From positions 1-64,000 of the forward strand of contig JAEWVF010000105.1 in NCBI GenBank assembly GCA_023459215.1: 64,000 bases of DNA, given 5' to 3'. Origin of the DNA: Chloroflexota bacterium. Lineage in GTDB: Bacteria; Chloroflexota; Anaerolineae; Anaerolineales; Villigracilaceae. The notes beneath the pieces were generated by a model. It searched no databases. It was not told where the DNA came from and saw nothing but the letters and a program-made list of their open reading frames with translations. The translations under genes and the position numbers were made by a program. How positions within the stretch are numbered: the stretch's first letter is position 1; each line of letters starts with the position of its first letter. Shown one piece after another: positions 9,143 through 19,967 of the stretch.

Positions 9143-10258
9143 TTATGCCTTTTCACGTTCTGGTTCGCCGAAGATGCCTGTCGGCCGCACCAATAGCACG
9201 ATAATAAGGATGCTGAAAGCGATTGCATCGCGCAGGGGGGTTGAGATGTAAGCCGCGCTCAACACCTCGGCCTGGCCCATGATCAAGGCGCCGATGACTG
9301 CGCCTGGAATGCTGCCAATCCCACCGAGCACCGCCGCGACGAACGATTTCAGGCCGGGGATGATGCCCATCCAGAAGAAGATTTGCGGAAAGGCGATGGC
9401 GTACAACATGCCAGCGGCGCCAGCCAGGGCTGCCCCGATGGCAAATGTGGTCGAAATAATGGCATCGGTGTTGATGCCCATCAGGCGGGCGGTTTGCTTG
9501 TCGTAGGCCACGCTGCGCATGGCTTTGCCGATGCGGGTTTGTTTGACGATGAATTGCAGGCTGAACATCAGCGCAATTGAGGTCAGGATGATGATAAGGG
9601 CAATATTGGAGACCAGGATGGTTCCATCTGGGGGAGCGATGCCGCCGCCCAGGGTGGTGACGCCGCCAGGGCCGATGGCCCAGGTCACGACTTCGATGGG
9701 CCGTTTATAGGTGATGAAGTTCGGGCTGAAAACAAAGTCCAGGGCCGCGAAATATTCCAGGAAGAAGGAAATGCCGATAGCTGTGATCAGGGCTGAGATG
9801 CGCGGGGCATTTCGCAGAGGCTTGTAGGCAATCCGCTCAATTACCACGGCCAGCAGGGCGCAGGCCAGCATGGCGACAGCCATTACGGTGATGGCCCCGA
9901 TGATTAATCCCAATCCTTCCGGGATGGCCGGGAAGAGCCGTTGGGGCCAGGCATGCAGTTGGAAGCGGGTAATTGAGTAAAAACTGACAAAAGCGCCGAA
10001 CATAAAAACATCGCCGTGGGCGAAGTTGATCAGGCGCACAATACCGTAAACCATGGTGTATCCAAGGGCGATCAGGGCGTAAACAAACCCCAATTGCAAA
10101 CCGTTTACGACTTGTTGCAAGAAAAGCGACGGATTTTCCTGCAATGCCGCAAGAATCCGCCAGAGTGCGACCAGGGCGATCAAGGCCAGGAAGGATTTGC
10201 CGAGCCAGCCTTTTTTAATGATCTTTTGTAGAAGAGATGAGATGGGAGAAGTGTTCAT
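9143..10258 (-). CDS. livH: Branched-chain amino-acid ABC transporter permease LivH (cluster 2)
   Basis: 371 aa. LivH core GFVYALIALGYTMVYGIVR begins near residue 57 and is followed by NFAHGDVFMFGAF. The coupling loop contains GKAMRSVAYDKQTARLMGIN. The segment between helices 5 and 6 carries a roughly 30-residue Gly-rich insert (GPGGVTTLGGGIAPPDG) on a loop not seen in LivH1. It follows livJ2 after 88 bp that hold a hairpin. Confidence 0.92.
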   Translation of the reverse strand: MNTSPISSLLQKIIKKGWLGKSFLALIALVALWRILAALQENPSLFLQQVVNGLQLGFVYALIALGYTMVYGIVRLINFAHGDVFMFGAFVSFYSITRFQLHAWPQRLFPAIPEGLGLIIGAITVMAVAMLACALLAVVIERIAYKPLRNAPRISALITAIGISFFLEYFAALDFVFSPNFITYKRPIEVVTWAIGPGGVTTLGGGIAPPDGTILVSNIALIIILTSIALMFSLQFIVKQTRIGKAMRSVAYDKQTARLMGINTDAIISTTFAIGAALAGAAGMLYAIAFPQIFFWMGIIPGLKSFVAAVLGGIGSIPGAVIGALIMGQAEVLSAAYISTPLRDAIAFSILIIVLLVRPTGIFGEPEREKA

Positions 10259-10302
10259 ATCCGTCCTGATGAACCCGTCCTTGTCTTAATTGTGAAATAA
10301 AG

Positions 10303-10326
10303 AGGGGCAGTCATTGCTGACTACCC
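10303..10326 (-). terminator. Intercistronic hairpin between livJ and livH (cluster 2)
   Basis: GAGGGGCAGTCA and TGACTACCCCTC form a 12-bp stem with one mismatch and almost no loop spacer. On the minus strand it is followed by TTTATTTCAC. Same position and probable role as the hairpin in cluster 1: partial termination or mRNA stabilisation after the binding-protein gene. Confidence 0.65.
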
Positions 10327-10346
10327 CTCCTTCTTGCTGCAAGAAA

Positions 10347-11519
10347 TTACGGGGCAATGCTGTCGGCGAAGGTGACCTTGCCGTCTTTGACCTGCATGAT
10401 CGCGGCGGCTTTGATCGGGTTGTGCTGGGCGTCGAAGGTGATGGTGCCAGAGACCGCATCATAGCTGAGAGCGGCCAGGGCGTCCTTGACGAGGGCGGGA
10501 TCATCAGCGCCGGCTTTTTCGATGGCAGCCAGCAACAGGTTGGCGGCATCGTAGCCGAGGGTCGCCAGGGCATCAGGCTTCGAGCCGTATTTGGCTTCGT
10601 AGCGGCTGACGAAATCCTGGACGATCTGGCGGGTATCTTCGGCGGAGTAGTGGTTCGAGAAGTAACCACCCTCGGCAGCAACCAGGTCGAGGTCGCTCGA
10701 GTCCCAACCGTCGCCACCCATGATGGTCGAGGTCACACCGCGTTCCTTGGCCTGGGTAGCAACCAGGTTGACGATGTTGTAGTAATCGGGCAGGAAGAGC
10801 ACATCAGCTTTGGCGTCGGCAACTTTGGTCAGGATGGCCGAGAAGTCGGTGTCCTGTCCGGTATAGGCTTCTTTGCCAACAATGGTGCCGCCGCCAGCGG
10901 TGAACGATTCTTCGAAGGCTTCGGCCAGGCCCAGAACATAATCGTTACCCTTGTCGAACATGATGAAGGCGGTTTTCTTGCCCTGGCTGAGGGCGAATTT
11001 GGCCATGACCAGACCCTGGAAGGGGTCGATGAAGCAGGCGCGGAAGATGTACTGCTTGGTGCTGCCATCGGGATTCAGGGTTACGCTCGGGTTGGTGGAA
11101 GTGGGGCTGATCTGAACCACGCCCTTGGCTTCGGCGATTTCAGAGACAGGGATGGAAGCGCTCGAGCAAACTTCACCGATGATGTAGTGAACCTGATCCT
11201 GATCGATAACCTTGTTGGCGGCGTTGACGGCCGGATCGGCGGTGCACTGGCTGTCAGCAACGATGGCTTCGATCTGGCGACCAAGCACGCCACCCTTGGC
11301 GTTCCACTCTTCGATGGCCAGCAAAATGCCATCGCGGGTCGAAACACCGAAGGTCGGCACGGGGCCGCTCAACGGGGCCAGGACGGCGACTTTGATCGGT
11401 TCGGCAGCGGCTTCTTCACCGCCGCCAGCCGCAGGCTCCGACACAGCCGGGGCGCAAGCAGCCAGGAGCATGCTTGCAACAACCAAAAACGAAAATACGA
11501 CGAACAAGCGTTTAGACAT
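10347..11519 (-). CDS. livJ: Branched-chain amino-acid ABC transporter substrate-binding lipoprotein (cluster 2)
   Basis: 390 aa. N-terminal signal peptide with lipobox MLLAAC (lipidated Cys22) followed by an Ala/Glu/Gly-rich linker. Family blocks include IKVAVLAPLSGPVPTFG near residue 42 and ATLGYDAANLLLAAIEKAG near the C-terminus. The acceptor region differs from LivJ1 (SSASIPVSEIAEAKG instead of NSGVQIPSSEEYHNAG), so the two clusters probably bind different ligands. Strong Shine-Dalgarno AAGGAGG lies upstream. Confidence 0.92.
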   Translation of the reverse strand: MSKRLFVVFSFLVVASMLLAACAPAVSEPAAGGGEEAAAEPIKVAVLAPLSGPVPTFGVSTRDGILLAIEEWNAKGGVLGRQIEAIVADSQCTADPAVNAANKVIDQDQVHYIIGEVCSSASIPVSEIAEAKGVVQISPTSTNPSVTLNPDGSTKQYIFRACFIDPFQGLVMAKFALSQGKKTAFIMFDKGNDYVLGLAEAFEESFTAGGGTIVGKEAYTGQDTDFSAILTKVADAKADVLFLPDYYNIVNLVATQAKERGVTSTIMGGDGWDSSDLDLVAAEGGYFSNHYSAEDTRQIVQDFVSRYEAKYGSKPDALATLGYDAANLLLAAIEKAGADDPALVKDALAALSYDAVSGTITFDAQHNPIKAAAIMQVKDGKVTFADSIAP

Positions 11520-11683
11520 TCTTTCTTCCTCCTTGATTTGTTGGGCGAATCTGATTTTGTCTTCTGGTTGAAAGGTATCGGGGCCGAACCTTAAACCTTA
11601 ACAAACCAGGCGCAAACTACACAAGGATATTACATGATTTTCGTTCAGATTGTCAGGCAACTGCTAAGTTTTTAATAGATTTT

Positions 11684-12175
11684 TTATTGCGACTTTCCCT
11701 GTCCGTAAAGCACTTTTTCGCGCACTTTCAGGTCGGTATGGCGGATTTTCATTGCCAGGTCGGCGGCCAGGTTGTACATCATCCGGTAGCCCAACTGCGG
11801 GTAAGTCTCGCAAAGCATGATGATTTTGTCGCGCGGAATGACCAGCAGGCGGGTGTTTTTCTGGCGCGCCTGGGCGGTGGCCGAGCGCAAGCCTTCGTCG
11901 ACGAGCGCGACTTCGCCGAAAGATTGTCCTCGTCGCAGGGTGGTCAGGATCATTTTTTCTTCCTGTTGTTTCCCGACCACGCTGGGGTCGATAATAATAT
12001 CCACTTCGCCTTGAATAATGACATAGAGTTCTTTGCTGCCGCTATTTTCTTCAAAAATGGTTTCGCCTTCGTTAAATGTTTTTTCCTGGCACAGATTGGA
12101 TACCAATTCAAGCTGGGTATGGGTGAACTGATAAAAAATGTCACTCTGTTTCAAATAAGCAATGGTTTCATTCAT
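11684..12175 (-). CDS. Stand-alone cyclic-nucleotide-binding (cNMP) domain protein
   Basis: 163 aa, almost entirely one cNMP-binding beta-barrel (residues about 10-130). FNEGETIFEENSGSKELYVIIQGEVDI and the phosphate-binding cassette region GQSFGEVALVDEGLRSATAQA (F-G-E-x-A-L followed by R-S-A-T-A) match the family. There is no helix-turn-helix after the barrel, only a short helical tail, so it is not a CRP-type regulator. It may be a second-messenger sensor working on a partner protein. GGAGG precedes the ATG. It appears monocistronic. Confidence 0.85.
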   Translation of the reverse strand: MNETIAYLKQSDIFYQFTHTQLELVSNLCQEKTFNEGETIFEENSGSKELYVIIQGEVDIIIDPSVVGKQQEEKMILTTLRRGQSFGEVALVDEGLRSATAQARQKNTRLLVIPRDKIIMLCETYPQLGYRMMYNLAADLAMKIRHTDLKVREKVLYGQGKSQ

Positions 12176-12250
12176 CGCATGCCTCCGTGTATTGTGTTTG
12201 CGAAATTAGTGTAGCATATTGTGAATTTTGAAACAACAGTTTGCCCGGCA

Positions 12251-12284
12251 AACAAAAACGCACCGAAATGCAGGGTGCGTTTTC
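12251..12284 (-). terminator. Terminator after the LysM/M23 peptidase gene
   Basis: A 10-bp stem, AAAACGCACC with GGTGCGTTTT, encloses a 9-nt loop and is followed on the minus strand by TTGTTTG. It lies just after the stop of the peptidase gene. Confidence 0.85.
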
Positions 12285-12290
12285 ATGATT

Positions 12291-13709
12291 TTACGGATAG
12301 GTATTGTTCAGCCAGTCCAGCGGATTGACCTGGACGCCATTCGCCCAGACTTCCCAGTGCAGGTGTGCGCCGGTGACGCGTCCGGTGCCGCCAACGTTAC
12401 CGATCAGGTCTCCAGCCGCGACTTGCTGCCCGGCGCTGACCAGGATTTGCGACTGGTGCCAGATGCCGCTAAAAACCCCCCAGCCATGGTCGATGATTGT
12501 CGCGTTGCCGCGGATGGCCAGCGGCCCGGCAAAAACCACCACGCCGTTGGCCGGGGCGGTGATGGGCAGGCCTTCGCCGCCGCAGAAATCAAGTCCGCTG
12601 TGGAAGGAGTAGTATTCCTGCCCCGTTCCTTTGCCGATGTAGGTGCGCCGGTAGCCGTACTGCGAAGTGAAACAATCGTTGTAATAGGAAGGACTTTTGA
12701 AAATACCGCTCCACAGCCGGTTGGGATTGATGTTATTGACCAGGGCCAGCACCTCGGCCATTTCGGCTTCGGTCGTGACCGGGTCGATGGTTTCCGGCTC
12801 GACCAGCAGGGTTTCCTCGGGGTAATAGCCGGTTTGGACGATGATACGCTGTTCAAAGATTTGCTGGCTGCCATCGGGCAGGCTGGCCTGCAATTGCAGC
12901 GGATATGCGCCTGGCTCCAGCAAGGCATGGACGCCCTGGATGGCAACGAAACGGCCCTCTTCCTCCAGCGGGAAGAAACGCAGGGGCGTCTCCACCAGCA
13001 TGCCCGCAAGCTGCACTCCTGGCTGGGTGCGGATGAAGATTTCAACTGTCCGGCCCTGGGTGGTGGGCAGCGGCGCGATTGTCACCTCGCTGAATGCCGA
13101 GGGCATCCCGTTTGGGGCGGGCGCATCGGGCGCGGCCTCGCCGTTCACGTAGTAAACATCGCCGGGCAACGGCGACCAGGTTCCGGGCAGACGGTTGAGC
13201 GCGCTGACCGTCCAGGGATCGCTGCCAGCCAGGATGGCGGCCTCCAGCGGGCTTTGTCCGCCGCTGACTGCCATCCGCTTGCTCAAAGGCTGGAAATTTT
13301 CGGGCAGCGGAACGATCAAGCTGGAGCCGGCATACAGTTCACCGGGGCTGGTGATGCGGTTGATGCGCGCCAGCACCTCGGGCGCAACCTGGTTGCGCCG
13401 GCTGATATTTTGCAAAGTTTCGCCAAAGCCCAGGATGTTCGTATCCAGAACGCCGCTGACCCCTTCAAGGCCGGGAATGACCAGGCGTTGCCCGACCGAG
13501 ATGAAGTTGGCGTTCTCGATCTGGTTGGCGTTCATTAACTCGGTTAATCCGATGTTGAAACGCGCTGCGATGGAGGACAAACTATCGCCGCTTTGGATAA
13601 TGTAGATTGGGCCGCTAGCCGGGGGGGGAGTTTCCTGGGCTGAGACCTGGCCGAAGGAGATGGCAATCAGCCCCAGGGTCAGGAAAAGCAGGAAAAACTT
13701 TTTAATCAT
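12291..13709 (-). CDS. Secreted LysM-domain M23 family metallopeptidase
   Basis: 472 aa. Signal peptide MIKKFFLLFLTLGLIAISFG. Residues about 35-80 form a canonical LysM (YIIQSGDSLSSIAARFNIG ... GQRLVIP); two degenerate LysM-like segments follow (about 90-145 and 150-205). A beta-rich linker leads to a C-terminal M23 domain with zinc ligands in HSGLD and HLHWEV. It probably cleaves peptidoglycan cross-bridges or stem peptides at the cell surface. The ATG at 13707-13709 was chosen because the signal peptide starts there; a longer frame overlaps the upstream gene throughout. Overlaps the DUF192 gene by 8 bp. Confidence 0.88.
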   Translation of the reverse strand: MIKKFFLLFLTLGLIAISFGQVSAQETPPPASGPIYIIQSGDSLSSIAARFNIGLTELMNANQIENANFISVGQRLVIPGLEGVSGVLDTNILGFGETLQNISRRNQVAPEVLARINRITSPGELYAGSSLIVPLPENFQPLSKRMAVSGGQSPLEAAILAGSDPWTVSALNRLPGTWSPLPGDVYYVNGEAAPDAPAPNGMPSAFSEVTIAPLPTTQGRTVEIFIRTQPGVQLAGMLVETPLRFFPLEEEGRFVAIQGVHALLEPGAYPLQLQASLPDGSQQIFEQRIIVQTGYYPEETLLVEPETIDPVTTEAEMAEVLALVNNINPNRLWSGIFKSPSYYNDCFTSQYGYRRTYIGKGTGQEYYSFHSGLDFCGGEGLPITAPANGVVVFAGPLAIRGNATIIDHGWGVFSGIWHQSQILVSAGQQVAAGDLIGNVGGTGRVTGAHLHWEVWANGVQVNPLDWLNNTYP

Positions 13710-14076
13710 TGCTGAATTCCACTTTGTCGCCCACCCTGAATTCGCCGATGCGGCTCGGGTGGATTTCGATGGTATATTGCGCTGGTTTGGCCGGGGCATA
13801 AAAGGGACGCCAGGCGCGCGCCAAAACGGTGTCGACCACTTCGTTTTGGGCGTTGAGCCAGATGACGGCCAGGTCGGTCCAGACAAAGAACATGTGAATG
13901 CTGGTATCCATGCGGCTTTCGCGCTTTTCAACCAGGACCAGCCCTTCATCGTGCGCCAGTTCCTTGCGGAACATAAAACCGCGCAGCCGCGAGAAAAAGG
14001 AAACGCACCAGCGGGCGCGGATGGGGCTGGGCAGGATGTTGCTGCTGTTGGATAGGGTGACTGTTTTATCGCTCAT
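13702..14076 (-). CDS. DUF192 family protein
   Basis: 124 aa from the ATG at 14074-14076; a TTG six codons earlier is an alternative start. The DUF192 core is visible: RLRGFMFRKEL, then ESRMDTSIHMFFVWTDLAVIWLNAQNEVV and a C-terminal beta-hairpin ending GEFRVGDKVEF. The N-terminus lacks the secretion signal found in many DUF192 proteins, so this copy is probably cytoplasmic. Function of the family is unknown. It is cotranscribed with the LysM/M23 peptidase. Confidence 0.85.
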   Translation of the reverse strand: MSDKTVTLSNSSNILPSPIRARWCVSFFSRLRGFMFRKELAHDEGLVLVEKRESRMDTSIHMFFVWTDLAVIWLNAQNEVVDTVLARAWRPFYAPAKPAQYTIEIHPSRIGEFRVGDKVEFSND

Positions 14077-14147
14077 GGGGTTTTTACATGCCAAAGGGGC
14101 GACGTATGCCGCCCCTGCATTTGCTCTTGATTCCTGTCTGCTGATTT

Positions 14148-14531
14148 TTACTTTTTACTCAGAACGCGCTGGATGCTCTCGACAAGTTCGTTGGGGCTGA
14201 AAGGTTTGGCGATGTAATCATCCACCTTTGCGATTTGCAGCCCCAGGACTTTGTCGATGCTTTGGGCCTTGGCGGTGACGATGATGACCGGGATGTCGCG
14301 GGTTTTTTCGTCCGCTTTCATTTGCTGGTATACTTCCCAACCGTCCAGGTCGGGCATCATCAGGTCGAGCAGCACCAGGTCGGGGTGTGTTTCCCGCACT
14401 TTTCGCAGCCCTTCTTCGCCGCCGGACGCGCCATCGAAGGTGAAGCCTCGCCGCGATAAAATCAGGCGAATCAGGTCTATCATATCTGGTTCATCTTCAA
14501 TACATAAAATATGTTTTGATTCGCTGTCCAT
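14148..14531 (-). CDS. Receiver-only response regulator
   Basis: 127 aa, a single CheY-like receiver domain. The acidic pocket is IEDE near residue 10, the phosphoacceptor Asp is in LVLLDLMMPDLDG near residue 55, the Thr/Lys switch region is VTAKAQ and the Lys is in IAKPFSP. No output domain follows, so it acts through protein contacts. No histidine kinase is adjacent. It starts divergently from exonuclease III with a 42-bp gap. Confidence 0.92.
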   Translation of the reverse strand: MDSESKHILCIEDEPDMIDLIRLILSRRGFTFDGASGGEEGLRKVRETHPDLVLLDLMMPDLDGWEVYQQMKADEKTRDIPVIIVTAKAQSIDKVLGLQIAKVDDYIAKPFSPNELVESIQRVLSKK

Positions 14532-14573
14532 AAGAAAAAAGTCCTATTCGAATGATGAAGCAAGTTTACCACA

Positions 14574-15350
14574 ATGACTACTAAAATCACTACCTGGAAC
14601 GTTAACGGCATCCGCGCGGCGCTCGGCAAAGGACTGAAGGAATGGGTTTTACAACAGTCCCCAGACATGATGTGCCTGCAAGAGATCAAGGCCAAAACCG
14701 AGCAGTTGAGCGCGGAACAGATGGATTTTCCCGGCTACGGCATTAGTTGGAATCCGGCCGAGCGACCCGGATACAGCGGCGTTGCCACGATGTGCCGCCG
14801 GCAACCCGAACAGGTGGCGCTGGGCCTGGGCGTGGAGCGTTTCGACGTCGAGGGGCGTGTCATCCGCACCCGTCATCCGGGCTTTTTCCTTTATAACATT
14901 TACTTCCCCAATGGGCAGCGCGGCCATGACCGCGTCGAATACAAGTTGGATTTTTACGCGCGCCTGCTTGAGATTTGTGACGAACTCCACGCTGCGGGCG
15001 AGAAAGTTATCATCACCGGCGACTTCAATACGGCTCACATGCCGATTGACCTGGCCCGCCCGGATGAAAACCAGGAAACCTCCGGCTTCCTGCCCGAAGA
15101 GCGCGAATGGGTCGACCGTTTTCTCGCGCATGGTTTTGTCGACGCCTATCGTGTCCTGTATCCTGAAAAGGTGCAATATACCTGGTGGACCTACCGCATG
15201 GGCGCGCGCCAGCGCAATATCGGCTGGCGTATCGATTATTTCCTGGTTTCGGCTGCATTGATGCCTTCTGTTAAAGATGTAATTATCCACGATGATGTGA
15301 TCGGCTCGGATCACTGCCCGGTTTCCCTGCTTCTGGACGAAATTCCTTAA
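14574..15350 (+). CDS. xth: Exodeoxyribonuclease III (AP endonuclease)
   Basis: 258 aa. Exo III family blocks: TWNVNGIRAAL at the N-terminus, CLQEIKA with the metal-binding Glu, YSGVATM, GDFNTAH with catalytic Asp and Asn, and the terminal GSDHCPVSL with the Asp-His pair. It removes abasic sites and 3' blocks during base-excision repair. No clear Shine-Dalgarno precedes the ATG. Confidence 0.95.
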   Translation: MTTKITTWNVNGIRAALGKGLKEWVLQQSPDMMCLQEIKAKTEQLSAEQMDFPGYGISWNPAERPGYSGVATMCRRQPEQVALGLGVERFDVEGRVIRTRHPGFFLYNIYFPNGQRGHDRVEYKLDFYARLLEICDELHAAGEKVIITGDFNTAHMPIDLARPDENQETSGFLPEEREWVDRFLAHGFVDAYRVLYPEKVQYTWWTYRMGARQRNIGWRIDYFLVSAALMPSVKDVIIHDDVIGSDHCPVSLLLDEIP

Positions 15351-15427
15351 TCCTGATTGGTTTTGATGGGGTTTCGTAAGAAAATCATATAAGTTATTTA
15401 AGGAAAGACGCCCTGGGATAGAGCGGT

Positions 15428-15436
15428 TGGTATAAT
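15428..15436 (+). promoter_or_regulatory. Extended -10 promoter of ftsH
   Basis: TGGTATAAT is a perfect extended -10 element. No -35 hexamer is visible at 16-18 bp upstream. A Shine-Dalgarno (AGGAGG, 15452-15457) follows and decides the GTG start at 15464. Confidence 0.75.
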
Positions 15437-15463
15437 TTTGAGGGTCTATTTAGGAGGTTCCTT

Positions 15464-17344
<1,881 letters not shown>

Positions 17345-17360
17345 CCCTGCTTGAAGTTGA

Positions 17361-17395
17361 AGCCGGCCCCTTGGGGCCGGCTTTTTTATTTTTTA
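17361..17395 (+). terminator. Terminator of ftsH
   Basis: A perfect 10-bp stem, AGCCGGCCCC with GGGGCCGGCT, is separated by TT and followed by a run rich in T (TTTTTATTTTTT). The run extends into the stop region of the convergent surface-protein gene. Confidence 0.92.
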
Positions 17396-18078
17396 CTGAG
17401 CTTTTCTTTCAGGAAGGCGATGGCCCCGAAGAGCAGGAAGGCCAGCCCAACGTAACCGCCGCCTTGCAGCAGGGCCAGGAAAATGTCATTGTTCCTAAGT
17501 ATGGCCGGGTTGGGTGGCAGCGGAGTCGGGGTAAAGCGCGGCGTGGGTGATGAAGTGCTGGTGGCAACCGGAATGGTGGCCGTGGATGTTGCTCCGGCGG
17601 TGCTGGTCGGGCTGACGGTTGGGCTGGGGGTGGCCGTATCGGCGCTGTAATTGCGCACCCGGATCGGGCTAACCAGCACTTCGCGGTAGGCGTCTGAGAA
17701 GGCTGCCCGCAGGCGCAGGCTGTAATCGCCGTCGGTCAGCAGGCTGGTATCCCACAGGTAGAGTTCACCGCTGGTCAGTTCGCTGCCGCTTTTAAGTAGG
17801 AACCAGGTGTCGGTCGGGTTGTCGAGCGGAGCAAAGGCCAGTTCCCAGCTTGAGAAGCCGGGCAGGGTCAGCAAACCGCTGATGGCGACTACGCCTCGCA
17901 CGGTTTCTCCGGCTGTCGGGGAACTGATGGCAACGGTTTGCGATTCAGGCTCCGGGGCGGGCCTCTGCCCTGTTTCGGCGGAGTTTGGCGTGGGCGTTGA
18001 GTCGGCCTGCTGTGCGGATGCCGCCACGGGCAGGGACATCCACAAAAACAGGCAGACGGTGAGCAGCAAACGGCGCAT
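17386..18078 (-). CDS. Secreted, C-terminally membrane-anchored protein with an Ig-like domain
   Basis: 230 aa. Signal peptide MRRLLLTVCLFLWMSLPVAASA, then a Thr/Pro/Glu-rich linker, a beta-sandwich-like region (about residues 50-145; VAISSPTAGETVRGVVAISG resembles Ig-like surface repeats), a Thr/Ser/Pro-rich stalk and a C-terminal helix VGLAFLLFGAIAFL followed by KEKLSKK. Topology predicts an outside-facing domain on a stalk. Function unknown. Its ATG shares one base with the stop codon of the upstream small gene (TAATG), so the two are translationally coupled. Confidence 0.75.
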   Translation of the reverse strand: MRRLLLTVCLFLWMSLPVAASAQQADSTPTPNSAETGQRPAPEPESQTVAISSPTAGETVRGVVAISGLLTLPGFSSWELAFAPLDNPTDTWFLLKSGSELTSGELYLWDTSLLTDGDYSLRLRAAFSDAYREVLVSPIRVRNYSADTATPSPTVSPTSTAGATSTATIPVATSTSSPTPRFTPTPLPPNPAILRNNDIFLALLQGGGYVGLAFLLFGAIAFLKEKLSKK

Positions 18079-18278
18079 TAAAACCCGAAGTTGAGCCAGT
18101 CGGTGCCCAGGATGACCGAGCAGGCAATCGCGGTCGAGAGGATGAACAGGATCACGCCGCAGCCACAGCCGCAGCATCCACCGCGTCCAAAGCCGAATTT
18201 TTCCTGGAAGAAGTCGAAAATGGCATCAACCAGGAAGAGTTTGAGCAGACCAGAAAGACAACCGGGACGTTCGTTCAT
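18078..18278 (-). CDS. Small Cys/Gly-rich membrane protein
   Basis: 66 aa. An amphipathic N-terminal half (LLKLFLVDAIFDFFQEKF) is followed by FGRGGCCGCGCG and a hydrophobic helix VILFILSTAIACSVIL. The CC-x-C-x-C run could bind a metal or be disulphide-bonded; no known family was recognised. A GGAGTATC-type ribosome-binding site precedes the ATG. It is coupled to the downstream surface-protein gene. Confidence 0.65.
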   Translation of the reverse strand: MNERPGCLSGLLKLFLVDAIFDFFQEKFGFGRGGCCGCGCGVILFILSTAIACSVILGTDWLNFGF

Positions 18279-18398
18279 GTGATACTCCTTTTGGGCAATT
18301 TGAGTTTAACATGAACTACGCAAATCTGCCAAATTGGGTGCGGGGTGGGGTTTTGATGTAGAATTGTCCAAACAAATTTCCCAGGATGAAGGAGAATT

Positions 18399-19883
18399 AT
18401 GAACGAGGAATTATTTCGCTCTGCTGAAGCATTGACCTTTGACGATGTGCTGGTTTTGCCGGCTTACAGCGAAGTCTTGCCGTCCGAGACCAACGTCCAG
18501 GCGCGGCTGACGCGCGAGATCACGCTCAATATCCCGCTGCTTTCGGCGGCGATGGATACGGTCAGCGAAGCGCGCCTGGCGATTGCCCTGGCGCGTGAAG
18601 GCGGGATCGGCGTCATCCACCGCAACATGGCCCCCGAGGCCCAGGCCGCCGAAGTGGACAAGGTCAAGCGCTCGCAGGCCGGGATGATCAGCGATCCGAT
18701 GACCCTGCCGCCGACCGCCACCTTGCAGGATGCCGAAAACCTGATGGCGCATTACAAAATCAGCGGTGTGCCGATTGTCGAGGCTTCGGGCGACTTGTTC
18801 GGCATTTTGACCAACCGCGATATTCGCTTTGTCGAGCAGAAAGATTATGGCCAGCCGGTCAGCGCGTTTATGACGCCTCGTGAGCGGCTGGTAACGGCCC
18901 CGGTTGGCATATCCAACGATGAGGCCAAAGTGCTTTTGCAGCGCCATCGCATCGAGAAGTTGCTTTTGGTGGATGAAGCGGGCAAATTGAAGGGACTTTT
19001 GACGGTCAAAGACATCCTGACCGAGATCGAACATCCCCATGCCGCCAAGGATGGTCGCGGGCGGCTGTTGGTGGCGGCAGCGATCGGCGTCGGCCCGGAT
19101 GTCGAGAAACGGGTCGGGCTGATGGCTGATGCCGGGCTGGATGTGGTGGTGATCGATACCGCTCACGGCCACACCCGTGGCGTGATTGAAACGATTGGCC
19201 GGGTGCGCCGGAACTGGCCGCGCCTGGCGATTGTGGCCGGGAATGTGGTCACCGCCGAGGGCACGCGCGCCCTGATCGAGGCCGGGGCGGACGGGGTCAA
19301 GGTTGGGGTGGGGGCCGGTTCGATCTGCACCACCCGTATCGTGGCCGGGGCCGGGATGCCGCAGTTGACGGCCATCTACGAGTGCGTGCGCGAGGCGCGC
19401 AAAACTTCCACGCCGGTCATTGCCGATGGCGGCATCAAATATTCGGGCGACATCGTCAAGGCGATTGTGGCCGGGGCCGATACGGTCATGCTCGGCTCGC
19501 TGCTGGCCGGCCTCGAAGAGTCGCCGGGCGAAGTGGTCACTTATGAGGGCCGTAGTTTCAAGGAATATCGCGGCATGGGCAGCCTGGGCGCGATGCAGGG
19601 CTACGGCAAGGACCGTTACGGCAGCGGCCAAAAAGGCGGCGGGAAACTGGTGCCGGAAGGCATTGAAGGCCGTGTTCCGTACAAAGGCACCCTGCGCGAC
19701 TTTGTCTACCAGTTGGTTGGCGGCCTGCGCTCCGGGATGGGCTATGCCGGCGCGCAAAGCCTGGACGACCTGCGCACCAAAACCCAATTGCGTAAGATTA
19801 CCAATGCCGGGCTGATTGAGAGCCATCCGCATGACATCATTATCACCAAGGAAGCCCCCAATTACCAGTTGCGCGGCAGTTAA
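18399..19883 (+). CDS. guaB: Inosine-5'-monophosphate dehydrogenase
   Basis: 494 aa. The (beta/alpha)8 barrel is interrupted by two CBS domains (about residues 95-210). The catalytic loop [13 protein letters not shown] carries the nucleophilic Cys, and [10 protein letters not shown] and the flap region are conserved. It oxidises IMP to XMP with NAD, the committed step to GMP. AGGAG precedes the ATG. Divergent from the Cys-rich membrane protein gene. Confidence 0.96.
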   Translation: MNEELFRSAEALTFDDVLVLPAYSEVLPSETNVQARLTREITLNIPLLSAAMDTVSEARLAIALAREGGIGVIHRNMAPEAQAAEVDKVKRSQAGMISDPMTLPPTATLQDAENLMAHYKISGVPIVEASGDLFGILTNRDIRFVEQKDYGQPVSAFMTPRERLVTAPVGISNDEAKVLLQRHRIEKLLLVDEAGKLKGLLTVKDILTEIEHPHAAKDGRGRLLVAAAIGVGPDVEKRVGLMADAGLDVVVIDTAHGHTRGVIETIGRVRRNWPRLAIVAGNVVTAEGTRALIEAGADGVKVGVGAGSICTTRIVAGAGMPQLTAIYECVREARKTSTPVIADGGIKYSGDIVKAIVAGADTVMLGSLLAGLEESPGEVVTYEGRSFKEYRGMGSLGAMQGYGKDRYGSGQKGGGKLVPEGIEGRVPYKGTLRDFVYQLVGGLRSGMGYAGAQSLDDLRTKTQLRKITNAGLIESHPHDIIITKEAPNYQLRGS

Positions 19884-19967
19884 GCGATTAACGGTTTTGA
19901 AAAATTTGCCGCGATTATCGGATTTGTGGTAAACTTTCAAAGATATTTTCACATTGGAGATAACTGC

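Noticed and set aside
12291..13949. 552-aa version of the LysM/M23 peptidase
   Set aside because: The extra N-terminal 80 residues overlap the DUF192 gene and mask the signal peptide.
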